Positions 45,430-56,583 of a stretch of DNA of 64,000 bases are shown in pieces (the stretch's first letter is position 1; every line of letters begins with the position of its first letter). The notes below the pieces were generated by a model that worked only from the letters and a program-made list of their open reading frames with translations, did no database searches and had not been told where the DNA came from. Position numbers and translations under genes: made by a program. This DNA comes from Paulownia fortunei (lineage: Eukaryota > Streptophyta > Magnoliopsida > Lamiales > Paulowniaceae), in NCBI GenBank assembly GCA_019321725.1, contig CM033115.1, forward strand, positions 9,930,673 to 9,994,672, read 5' to 3'.

Positions 45430-45860
45430 ACTTCTAGCCATTATTCTACTAAATAATATAAAGCAGAAAATGTGCATTTATTCAACTAAGAATTCATTTA
45501 CAATAAGCTCTTTTATTATAAATATCCCCAATGCTATGAGCCCTTATGGTAATTAATGTTAAATGTGATCTATAAAAATATCCATGTGAGTGAAACCCTT
45601 AAATGTCCCATGACTCGTGATCAACATTTAGACACCCCACTCTGTGGGAATTAGTATGCTAAGTAGTGATCATAACTTTTCTTACTTAGCACATCCTAGG
45701 AATCATGGCCAATGCACTAAGCTTAGCAGCTTATCACATGTCAATAGTTTTTGTTTAAAAACATAGACAATTGGGCCTTGCCCAATATTATCCATGTATG
45801 GTTGATACAAACCTTCAAGGTTTACGACCTAAGGTTTTAAATTTAAAAGTAAATACAAGT
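45430..45860 (-). repeat. Copia LTR fragment, 5' side
   Basis: Similar, in reverse orientation, to 63060-63500. Shared blocks include ATCATGGCCAATG / TTGGCCATGAT and the GCTCATAGCATT / AATGCTATGAGC segment. The piece is cut at 45873 by the Athila-like LTR. Confidence 0.6.
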
Positions 45861-45872
45861 GAGGGAACATAT

Positions 45873-47628
45873 AGCTACAACTTTAAGGTCGCAAACTTAA
45901 GTGCAGGTTATGCCAAGTAATAAATTTTTCGGGAGTCCGAGGTTGATCCACAAGTAAGTTGTTCGAAGTTTTCAGGATTATATTTCTTAAAAGATGGGCT
46001 GAATGTGGTTTAGAATATAAAGAAAAATTTATGCTATAACTAAGAAATCATAGTAATAAAAGTACTAAAGATTATAGATCCGCTCTTGAGTTTTGGATAG
46101 AGGAACGATTATTTATTCTTTTTTACCTCTTTTTAATGCCATAATAGGAATCTAATATAAGAAAGGTTACAATGGAAAGATGTTATAAAATAACTTATGT
46201 ATTAAGGTAATTATGATATTGTCTTACTATTTGCAAATTATATTTTAACACCAATATTTGTTTCTGGAATCAAGTATTTATGCACACTTTTGTCTGCAAT
46301 AAATCAAGATTTCACATTAGTTGTCGGTGGGGTAGAACCGTGTAATAAGCTAAATGAACAAGTATTTGTTGTGCCATTGGAGATTCTTAAATCAAGAATC
46401 ACCACAAAACAAGAAAGGTTTTAATACCAACACTTATTTATGGGATCAAGTATTTATGCACACCTTTATCTATAATAAACCAAGGTTTCACATTAGTAGT
46501 CTATAGGGTAGAACCATACAATAAGTTAAATAAACCCAACTATTTATTGTGCCCTTGGTGATACATAAATCAATAATTGCCACTAAACATTGAGGATTTC
46601 AATAAAAAATTAAAATAATAAAACAACACACCTGAACATTATACACCTTTATAACCATTTCTCTTCCTCCATCAAGAGCTTCACCTTTTCTTCTCAACTT
46701 TAACGTAATTTAGAAAGACCTAATGAAAGTAGAAAAGACTAAAAATATAAGAAAAATAAGAGAATACATTTCTATTACTACTAGAAAACTTATATTATTA
46801 TTAGAAAACATAGCCTAAAAAAAGATAACAGTAAAACATTGTTCCCCTTCTAAGGTTTTTATGTGTGTTGAATGCCATCAAAGAGCTTCTATTTATAGTA
46901 GAAAAGTATCTAGATTGGCATCTCTAAATTCACTCCAAATGCACTCAAAATTAACTTCAAATGTGATATAAATTCACATATCCTTTTTAGATCCGAATTT
47001 GTTATCCATTTTGTTTTTCATGCAATCAACTAATTTTGGAAACATGATCAACATGAAAGTTATATATTTTTCCTTTATCTTCATTTTCAAACTTGAATAA
47101 CCTAATTTCAACCACTAAGGAGAAAGTTATGTTTGATTTAAGGAGATTTATCAGCATAGATAGATTCCTTCCAATGTTGAATTGAGTTGAGCTTCCAACA
47201 ACAAAGTTGTAACTCTATTTCTTTGCTTTCAAATGAAGTAAGATTCAGGTCTATAGAGCTTTTGGGCATGGAGTTATATCCAAAATACCAAAACTACACA
47301 AGTCTGGAAACATGCTAATTTTGAGCTTAACAATCACTTGCAAAGTTCAAGTGATTTCTTGCATATATTTTGATCTACACATGATAGACTTAGACAAAAG
47401 TGACCTTTTTCTTCTAATAGTTATGCTTCTTTGATCTAATAAATATTATCTTCCAACTTGCTCACAAAAAGTGTTGCTTTCTTCGATTTTATTTTGGCTC
47501 TTTTTGATATCTTTTTATTCATTGATTCTCTAACACTAAATATTAATAAAACTACAATATTAACAAGAATAAAATATGAAAAGTATAAGGGGTTTGATAC
47601 AAAAATATGTCACAATATGCACTTATCA
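45873..47628 (-). repeat. 3' LTR of the Athila-like element
   Basis: 1756 bp. The outer 5' end reads TGATAAGTGCATAT on the minus strand (47628 downward); the other end reads GTTGTAGCT, where relatives have GTTGTAGCA. A TATAAAT promoter motif lies at 46892-46898 on the minus strand. To the right, AGTGTAAGGGAATT on the minus strand serves as polypurine tract. Confidence 0.85.
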
Positions 47629-47645
47629 AATTCCCTTACACTTAA
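47629..47645 (-). other. Polypurine tract of the Athila-like element
   Basis: AGTGTAAGGGAATT ends right at the 3' LTR on the minus strand. It is the expected primer for plus-strand synthesis and marks this LTR as the 3' one. Confidence 0.6.
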
Positions 47646-47969
47646 CCCTTGTTCGTCCTCGAACAAACCTAAAACAAAACCTAAACGAATCTATTTTCAT
47701 AAAAAATCATGATTACATTTAGCATATATAACAAGCCTTTAAACTCCTAGGAGGCCCATAGAGGACGAGCTATAGTCTCATGAGGGTTTCCAGCGGTGAT
47801 ACCCACAAACATCTATAGTAACTAATATCCAACCATTATTATCAGGAAGCAACAAAATAATATGAAAATAAAATCAAGCAAATGTTGAATCTAACCCTTA
47901 GTCATTCAAAAGTCAATATATTTTCACAATAAACATATTTAAGTGTGTGCATGAATAGTTAATGTCAAC

Positions 47970-49585
47970 AGTGATGCTACAACTTTAAGTTTGCAAACCC
48001 AAGTGTAGGTTGTATTAAGTAATAAATTTCTTATAAGACCGAGGTCGATCCACAGGGTAATTGCTTGAAGAATTCAAGTTTATATTTCTAAAAAAATGGG
48101 ATTCATGTGAATCAAAATATATGAACAATTAATATATGTTGTAACTAAAGAAGAACCAAAGTAATAAAAGTACTGAGAATTAGAGATTCACTATTGAGTT
48201 TTGGGGAGAGAAACAGTTATTTATTCTTTTTACCTATATTAATTGCTACAATTGGAATCCATACATAATAAAGGTTCCAATGAGAAGATATTATCAAATA
48301 ACTCATACAATAAGGTAATCATGATATTGTCTTACTATTGCAAATGATCTCTTAACGCCAACACTTATTTATGGGATCAAGCATTCATACACACCTTCGT
48401 CAACAACAATTTAAGGTTTCACATTAGTAATTGGTGGGGTAAAACCGTACAATAAGCTAAATGAACCCAAGTATTTATTATGCCATTTGAGATACATAAA
48501 TCAAGAATCACCACAAAACAAGCAGGGTTTAGATCAAAATTTAAAATGATAATACAACATGCTTAAATATTTTCTACTCTTATAACCATTCCTCTTTCTC
48601 CATCAAGAGGTTCGCCCTTTTTCCTCAACAAAATAAAATTTAGAAAGACATAATAAAAGTAGCAAAGACTAAAAATATAAGAGAAATTAGAGAATACATT
48701 TCTATTACAGTAGAAAACTTACATTCCTAGAAAACACACAAACTAGAAAACTTAGTTTAAAGAAACCCTCTACCCCCTATCTTACAACCTTAATATATGA
48801 CCTATTATAGTACTTGGAGTAAGATAAAGGCCAAACAAATAATGGAGGGGTTAATCAAGTGGTATGCTAGTTGCCAAAAGTTGGTAAGTTGTTACACCAA
48901 ATCCTCACCTACCGAATTGAATTACATTTTTCTTTCAGATACAGTCAGATTTTGAATATGTGTAAAGAACCAAAATTGTAGATCTTTTAGTGCTGATATA
49001 TTTTCTTATATCATTTTCAAATTTAGCAGTCGGATGAAGGAGATATGGTTAAACTAATGAATCATGTCCAAGAGTTGTCCTTTAACAGCAACAACAAATT
49101 GTAGCCTATATTTTTACCATTTTGACATATTTTCTCACCATCTTATCTTCAAAAAACTTGTTTATTTACTTTTTTGTATAACATATCCAAATTTCAGTCC
49201 AAAATAAATTTAGGCTTAAGAGATATGACTCAATTGGTCAAATAAGTCAATATTGGGCTGAACTTTGATCCGAATTTTGGTGATCCATTTTGTGCTAGCA
49301 CTTGGACAAATTTTTTGCTATAATTAAAACTGAATTGGGTTGAGCTTCTAATAGAAAAGTTGTACTTCTATCTCTTGACTTTCAAATAAAATAAGTTTCA
49401 GGTTCATAGGGCTTTTGATCATGGAGTTATGCTCAAAATACAAGAATTGCACAAGTTTGGAAATATGTTTTCATTTATTCCCTAACACAAAACATTAATA
49501 AAACAATAATATTAACAAGAATAAAGCAAGAAAAATATAAAGAATTTGATACAAAAATATGTCAAAATATGCACTTATCAAGTGA
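47970..49585 (-). mobile_element. Solo LTR of the same Athila-like family, with target duplication AGTGA
   Basis: A 1606-bp LTR (47975-49580) with ends TGCTACAAC...GCACTTATCA on the plus strand, flanked by AGTGA at 47970-47974 and 49581-49585. Its right side lacks a purine tract and its left side lacks a primer site. It is therefore a second insertion into the 3' part of the larger element, later reduced to a solo LTR by recombination. Confidence 0.9.
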
Positions 49586-50961
49586 CAAAACCATTCATGC
49601 TTCAAACAAGTAAATTCCTATAGAACCTTACAAAAACCACCATCCAATCTCTAATATAAGAGTTAAGCATCATATGCTCTTTTTTGGTACAAATCTCCAC
49701 TACACCTAAAGCACCACATGAAATAAAAAGATTTTCAAGAAAGGTTGTAATGGGGCCAAAGGGTAGTGATGTTGCTAAAAAATAAATGGATAGGATACAA
49801 TAAAGGTTTTAAAATTTCATGGCATTAGAGATATAGAGTTTATCAATGAAAAATTTTCATACTCCATGAATTTCAATACCGGGACCTATTGTTATTAAAT
49901 TAGACCCCTCTATTATTCTTATTAATTTTGCAACATCCCATTTTTAGTGGAAACTCATAATATTTTGAATACTTCACAATTTTTTTTTATCTTTTTTATT
50001 TTTTCATTTTTTTAGAAAAAAAACTCCCCCACACTTATATTATATTTCAACCCAAATTTCTTTTGCAAGCTCACCTTGTTAATGGAATATCTCTTAAACT
50101 CCATATTTTTTTTATAACAAGGGTAGGATAATAGTGTATTTCGACTAGGTAAGAAGATATGGCTACAAAAAAAATGCATGGTTATTGAAAGGTTCAAAGT
50201 GGCTCACTGTGGGGGATGTTCTCTTGGAACATCATATAGGGAATAAGCTGATTTGGCCATGTAACTAGAAAACCTAATACCTTAATCTTTTTTTAAGTGG
50301 TGCTCAATCAGTCATTCGCCTTGATAGACAAAAAAAAAAGTTCTAATACTTAACCCCTTCATGTCAAAAATCTAAGTGATGATTAAGGCGAGGGCACAAG
50401 AACTACATATTTTGAGATACTTGTCTCCACACCCTATAACATAACTATTTGTGCAAAAAAATTTGAGTATAATTATTACAAAAAATATATTAACCAAAGA
50501 ACAACATCAAAACCCAAAACAATACCTATCATCAATCAAACCACATTATTTGTACTTAATTTTAGTCATTGAAGTTAGACGAACACCTACGACTCAAAAA
50601 AATTGATAATTTATAAACTTTTATTAAAAACTTCACAAGCTTGCCATGTTATGCAAAAAAAATTGGGGTACGTCTCAAGAGTGTTATAGTTACCATTTAC
50701 TCTACCACTCTTTTCATAGTTTCAACGAACAAAAAAAAACACGCTTGAATTTAAAAAAAACTAGAAAAAAAACATATATTAAACACACAATACTTGATAT
50801 CAACTATCCCCACCGCAACCTAATCGAAACATTATCCCAAATGTCGAAAATAGATAGGAATGTTAAGTTTAGAATATATTACTTGAAATGTGACTTATTG
50901 GAAAATAAAGCCGAAACAACATAATATATACAATGTTAGTTGAAACCATTAAGGATAAATT
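49586..50961 (-). other. Non-coding 3' part of the Athila-like element
   Basis: No gene recognised. A/T homopolymer runs are frequent. It joins the LOG-like copy to the nested solo LTR and continues at 47629-47969. Confidence 0.6.
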
Positions 50962-51615
50962 TTATAGACTGAGAGTCAAATTCAATTTATATTTTCGACC
51001 ATTATCCTTCTTGGACCAATCCACATGAGCTAATGTTGGATCAGGTTCTGGCACATATGCTAGAAGTTGATCAATTAGTTGGTTAGGTGTTGGAGCAGAA
51101 ATGGGACTTCATCTCGTAGACGCTGAAATAAAACCTTTTTCTACAACATGATCTACAAAAGATAACAAACCATCAAAGGAACCATTAATATTAAAAATAC
51201 CTATAGATTTTTGGTGAATATTGAGTTGTGCCCAACAGACAATTTGGAAAAATTCCTCTAGTGTACCAAAACCATCAGGTAGAGTGATGAATACATCCGC
51301 ATTATTTAACATGTTAGGCATTCTTTTTTGAATATGTAACACTTTTAGCTCATCTCCAATGGTCATACATGTGATATTCTATATTGTTAAAGGTTTTGTG
51401 ATAACTCCTAAAACTTTGACTTATCCTACATGTGCAAAAGTGGCAACACTTTCCATTAATCCCGGATTGCCTCCCCCAGACAGTAAATGATTTTTTCTTT
51501 TTGCTAAGGTTATACCAAGGTTATTAGCTACCCCTATAAACTTACTATTTTTTTCTAGATTGGTTCCACAAAATATACAAATACAATTGAACTTGCGAGT
51601 GGAAGAACCTTTCAT
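50962..51615 (-). pseudogene. LOG-like: LONELY GUY (LOG) cytokinin phosphoribohydrolase, full-length intronless copy with three stops
   Basis: LOG enzymes release active cytokinin bases from their riboside 5'-monophosphates. One frame of 218 codons runs from ATG at 51613-51615 to TAA at 50962-50964, the usual LOG length, with no frameshift and no intron. It shows FNCICIFCGTN near residue 9, a GGGNPGLM nucleotide-binding block, the LPDGFGTLEE block (51250-51282) and a tail with AYVPEPDP and a WSKKD block, closest to LOG8/LOG10-type proteins. Stops lie at 51421-51423, 51379-51381 and 51109-51111. In the PGGxGTxxE motif the first Gly is Asp (codon 51274-51276). Known LOG genes have several introns, so this is a processed copy. 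It lies on the sense strand between integrase and 3' LTR. As it stands it cannot make the enzyme. Confidence 0.88.
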
Positions 51616-51659
51616 TTTTCGTTTTGAAAGTGAGTTGTGAAAAAAATAGTATGGTGCTA

Positions 51660-52379
51660 TTTATTAAGTTTTGAATAGAAAATGCATTTATTGCACTTTT
51701 TTTTTCTTTTGTCATAAAGGTTTTAAATAAGGAGACAATATGAAAATTTTCTACTTACACGTAAATGTACATGTAGTTGTGACTATGGCTCATATCTTTC
51801 TCTGATTTTATATCAAGCAATGGCTTAAATGCCCTCTATGGGTCGAGAATATGCTTCCTATCTAGTTTTCTTATAAATTGGCAAACAGGGTCTTTTAATA
51901 TTATATTTCCAAGACTATAACGCTTATATTCATCCCGAAAGTGATTCTATAAATTAAAAATTGCATGTTGTACTAATCTACATGAATGCGTTTCAAGAGT
52001 CAATATAATGTTATCTAAAGACTCCTTACTCAGTCCATCCATAATGAATTGAATTTTATCTTTTCAATTTTTAGAAACTATTCTTAAGGAAGGACACTTT
52101 ATGTTGCAAGTCCATCAAGCCCATTTGTGACAAACTTGTATTTTTTTCGCATGTGCTTTTACCGAAACTAAGCTTGTATTTAGTAACAAAGTTTGAAAAC
52201 TCATGTGAAAACTCACCTGCTGCTCTTACCTTTGTTTCAATTATCCATTGTATGTCCCTTGGGATGCCATTGTACATAAGCATCCTTAATCTTTCAATCC
52301 TAATTTTATAAATTTTTAAAATTGCAATTTTAGAAAGAAAAGGAAATCGCTTGTTGAAAGTTGGAAGAATATCATCCAT
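51660..52379 (-). pseudogene. Unknown coding-like region between integrase and LOG copy
   Basis: The open frame 52071-52379 encodes 102 residues starting MDDILPTFNKRF, with mixed charge and no membrane segment. In other frames similar coding-like text continues to about 51660 (for example MDGLSKESLDNIILTLETHS near 52030). I do not recognise it. It could be an env-like third ORF, known in some Athila elements, or another captured host sequence. The initiating Met is preceded by a stop-rich stretch. Confidence 0.35.
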
Positions 52380-52609
52380 TTTGAAAATAACAAGAAAAAA
52401 GAATGAGAAAAAGAGAGAAACTTTGTACAGAAATTTTAATTGTTTGGGAAACTGATAAATCCAACTTTATTAGCTACGGAGTACCGTTATCTGCCACTTA
52501 ACTAGGAAAAGAAAAGAAAAAAATTTATGAAGCCAATAAAACAAAAAAAGTTAGAGAAAATATGTATATATATACACATACTAATCATAACAAGGGTTAG
52601 AACAAAAAA

Positions 52610-54000
52610 AAAAAAAGAATTTCCTCTTTAGAAATTTGATTCTCAAGAAACAATTTAAATCTTTGTCTATTTACTTTGAATACGTTACCATTTCTAGGAT
52701 TTTCAATGTCATTCATCCCATATGGATATACCTTTTTTTACAACAAAAGGACCACTCATCTTGACTTTAATTTTTCAAGAAATAAATGCAATAAAAAATT
52801 ATAAAGCAAAACTTTTTGACCAACCTCAAATATTTTTCTTGAAATTTTATTGTCATGAAATTCTTGATTCTTGCTTTATGAATTTTAGAATTCTCATATG
52901 CATCATTTCTCAATTCTTGAAGTTCATTAATTTATAATTTGCATAATTTTGAAGATTCATCAAGGTTGAAGTTAAACATTTTGATTACCCAAAAAACTTT
53001 ATTATCATGAAAATCTTTGATTCTTGCCTCATGAATTTTAGAATTCTCATATGCATCATTTCTCAATTCTTGAAGTTCAATTGATTTGCAATTTGTGCAA
53101 TTTTGAAGCTTCATTAAGGTTGAAGTTAAACATTTTGATTGCCCAATAAACTTTATGTTCAAGTTCAACAGGTAAATGACGAGGTTTTTCATAAAAATAT
53201 CTTATAAGGAGACATACCTAATGATGTTTTGAAAATAGTTCTATATGCCCAAAGTGTATCAGTAAGTGTTAAGAGACCAATTTTACGATTTGGTTTAACT
53301 ATCTTTTCCAAAATTTGTTTTATCTCACGATTTGCAAGTTCAACTTGTCCATTTGTTTGAGAATGATAAGGGGTTGCAACTTTATGTATGATTTCATATT
53401 TTCTCATTAAAGTTCTAAAAACTTTGTTACAAAAATATTTTCCCCCATGACTGATAATGGATCGAGGAATTCCAAATCTATTTAAAATATTTTCTTTCAA
53501 AAAATTTATCACTATTTTGTGATCATTGTTTCAATAGGGAATTGCCTCGATCCATTTTGAAAGATAATCTATGGAGACTAATATGTAAATAAAATCAAAC
53601 GACAATGAATTTGGTCCCATGAAGTCAATACCCTGATAGTAAAAAATTACAATCACTAGGATAGGCTGTAGGGCATCATGTTTTGCTTTAAAATGGACCA
53701 TAACTTTTGACAATTTTCACAACTTTTGCAGAAAGTATAAGTGTTTTTGAAAAGAGTTGGCCAATAAAAACCACATTGCAAAATCTTTGCAGTGGTTTTC
53801 TTTATCGAAAAGTGACCACCACATATTTCTAAATGACAAAATTTAACAGTATTACCTATCTCATTGTCAGGTACACATTCGAAAGATTTGATCAATATAA
53901 TATTTGAATAGGTATAGATCATCCTAATAATTTTTTTTACCTTAGTCAAAAACTTCTTTTTGTCTAGGGAGTTCCAATGCAATGACATCTTTCCTGTCAC
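52610..54000 (-). pseudogene. Gypsy integrase relic with 153-bp tandem duplication
   Basis: The N-terminal zinc module is present (CHLEICGGHFSIKK, then CKSCENCQK, in 53656-54000). The core follows in 53531-53713 (GIDFMGP) and 53189-53512. At the second catalytic Asp, relatives read SDGG; here it is SHGG (near 53448). The Glu of ELANRE is present. The C-terminal part contains two copies of a 51-codon segment (LRNDAYENSKIHEARIK). Pieces read to a VNRQRFKLFLENQ block near 52640. Confidence 0.85.
52850..53163 (-). repeat. 153-bp in-frame tandem duplication in integrase
   Basis: The segment starting at about 52850 recurs with an offset of 153 bp (for example 52866 and 53019). 153 is a multiple of three, so the reading frame was kept. 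The copies differ at several positions. Confidence 0.88.
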
Positions 54001-54009
54001 AAGAAAATT

Positions 54010-54550
54010 AACAATGTCAACAAACTAAGGTAAAATAGAAACATTAAATAATTGTTCATCAGGAAAATTGTCATTAATAGGTGTGGTTTGAAATGAGTCA
54101 TCACAAACAACTCTCGACAAATGGTCAGCCACCATATTCTCTACCCCTTTCTTATCTCGAATAGTAATGTTAAATTCTTAAAGTAAGAAAATCCACCTAA
54201 TCAGTTTAGATTTGGCATCTTTTTTTGACAAAACATATTTCAAAGCTGCATAATCACTGAAAATAATGACTTGTGAGCTAACTAGATAAAATCTAAATTT
54301 TTCAAATGTAAAAACTATAGCAATTAATTCTTTTTTAGTTGTTGAATAATTCAATTGATCACTATTTAAAGTTTTACTTGCATAGTAAATAATTTATGGT
54401 TTCTTATTTTTTCTTTATCCTAAGACAGCTCCAACAGCATAGTCACTGGCATCACACATATTTCGAAAGATAAAGTCCAATTTGGAGGCTGCATGATTGG
54501 AGCAGACATAAGCATGTTTTTAAGCTTAACAAAGGCATTTTTGCAATTTT
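54010..54550 (-). pseudogene. Gypsy RNase H relic
   Basis: Homologous to 456-930 in reverse orientation. Blocks such as KYVLSKKDAKPKL-like text and the catalytic ASDYAVG-like segment (near 54440) are readable in broken minus-strand frames. No long open frame remains. Confidence 0.7.
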
Positions 54551-55388
54551 AAATCCATTCAAATATAATGTCTTTTGTTAGAAGATTACACAAAGGTTTT
54601 ATTATACTAAAATCTTTGATAAATCTTCTATAAAAACCAACATGTCCTAAAAATGATCTTACCTTTTTCATAGAGTTTGGTATTGGTAAATTGGCAATTA
54701 ACTCAATTTTAGATTTGTCTACTTCAATACTTTTTGACGAAATAAGATGTCTAAGAACAATACCAGTTGTTACCATGAAATGATATTTCTCCCAATTGAG
54801 TACAATTTTTTTTTCTTCACACCTGATCAAAACCTTTTCTAAATTAGACAAGCAACCATCAAATAAATTACCAAAAAATAAAAAAATCATCCATAAAAAT
54901 TTCAAAAAAACGTTCAACCATGTTACTAAAATACAAAGTATGTCTCATTGAAATGTAGCTGGTGTATTAAATAATCCAAAATGCATCATTGGATATGCAA
55001 AAGTACCAAAAGGATATGTAAAAGTTGTTTTCTCTTGATCTTCAAGTATAATTGCAATTTGATTATATCCTGAATATCTATCTAAGAAGCAGTAAAATTC
55101 ATGTCCAGTAACTTTTTCTAAGATTTGATCCATGAAAGGTAGTAGAAAATGATATTTTCTAGTAACTGAATTGAGTTTCCTGTAGTTAATGCACATTCGC
55201 TAATCAGTAATAGTCCTAGTTGGAATTAATTCATCATTCTCATTCTTGACTATAGTAACTCCAGATATCTTAGGTACAACTTGAGTAGAACCCACCCATT
55301 TGCTGTCAAAAATAGGATAAATAATTCCATTATCTGAGAGTTTAATTACTTTATTTTTCACTACTTCTTTCATATTAGGATTAAACAT
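54549..55388 (-). pseudogene. Gypsy reverse transcriptase relic
   Basis: Three frames make up the domain. 55200-55388 has NKVIKLSDNGIIYPIFDSKW; 54945-55196 has CINYRKLNSVTRKYHF and LDRYSGYNQIAI; 54549-54917 has IRCEEKKIVLNWEKYHFMVT and VRSFLGHVGFYRRFI. The catalytic motif reads FMDD at about 54885-54896 in a shifted frame, so here it survived, unlike in the copy at 1-416. Confidence 0.85.
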
Positions 55389-56259
55389 TCATTGTATTTC
55401 TCTAGAAGGTTTAACGTTTTCCTCTAAATAGATATTATGTGTGCAAATTAAAGGACTAATACCTTTAATGTCAACAATGGTCCATCCTAAAGTATTCTTA
55501 TGCATTTTAAGAGTTTTGATCAACTTACCTTCTTGGGATGAATCAAGTTTGGAAGAAATTATTATTGGAAAAGTCTTATTCTCACCCATGAAAGAGTACT
55601 TCAAATCAAATAGTGAAGGTTTCAAATTAATCACGGGAGCTTTAATACTTGATGATGAAAGTTCTTCAAACTTTGGCTTCCAAAGATGTTTTTCTTGTAT
55701 CTGTAAAAATTCAGAGAGATTATTAGAATGTGTCTTTTTACAAATATTTTCACTTTCAAAATAAGTCTCTAAAGAATATGAAGAGTTAGTTGTAGTAAAA
55801 TATTCATGAACACTTTCCTCAATTGAATCCACTTCATGTACTTTGACATCTTCTATAGGTTGCTTACAAACATTGAACACATTTAGTTTTAAAGTCATAT
55901 ATCCAAATGATAACTTCAAAATACCATTCCTATAATTAATCAAATCATTTGAAGTTGTAAGAAAAGGACGATCCAAAATGATTGGAATTTGTATATGTAT
56001 GTGCAACAGGCTCTGTTTCTAAAATAATGAAATTCACTAGAAAGTAAAACTTATCAATTTATACTAACACATCTTCTACTACTCCCTTTGGAACTTTAAT
56101 CGGACGGTCAGTTAGTTGGAATATAATAGAAGTTGTTTTAAGTTCTCCCAAACCTAATTGTTTATAAACTGAGAAATGTAGAAGATTTACACTAGCAGCA
56201 AGATCAATCAAAGCACGCTCTATTCTAGTGTTTTTATGGTACATGAAATGGTTGGACAT
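55389..56259 (-). pseudogene. Gypsy aspartic protease and linker relic
   Basis: The frame 56059-56259 encodes ALIDLAASVNLLHFSVYKQL. The active site should be Asp-Leu-Gly; here it is Asp-Leu-Ala. The next frame (55389-56006) has IPIILDRPFLTTSNDLINYR, where relatives have GRPFL, and then a long acidic linker leading to RT. Both hallmark sites are changed, so the protease is inactive. Confidence 0.83.
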
Positions 56260-56583
56260 CTTGGATCTTTTTACTTGGATGGAGTGAATTGTTGAATGAT
56301 TTAACTAACACTTTTAGTTAAAAATACCTTCTTTTGTACATGATGTTTTATTTTGATTGTACACAAATTTTTCAAAAATCTGGCATGAGAAGGAACTTGT
56401 TTGATTGCATTTAGTAATGGAATATTAATTTTGACTTGTTAAAAAAGTTCAAAGATTTTAGAATTTGAGTTCAATTTCTAAGTTGGTTGCAATCTTTGAG
56501 GAAAATGAGCTAGAGGTAAGTATTTTTCATTTTTATCATTTTCGAACTTATCTTCAATAAACTTACCTTCATCTCAAGACAAT

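Larger units (their letters stand above)
42351..45860 (-). mobile_element. Copia LTR retrotransposon, decayed
   Basis: Reading the minus strand from right to left gives LTR-like sequence (about 45430-45860), gag (about 44750-45400), a pre-integrase segment and integrase (about 43330-44360), and RT (about 42350-43300). This is the Ty1/Copia order, integrase before RT. RNase H is missing. All frames are broken. The outer 5' side is cut by the Athila-like element starting at 45873. Confidence 0.85.
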
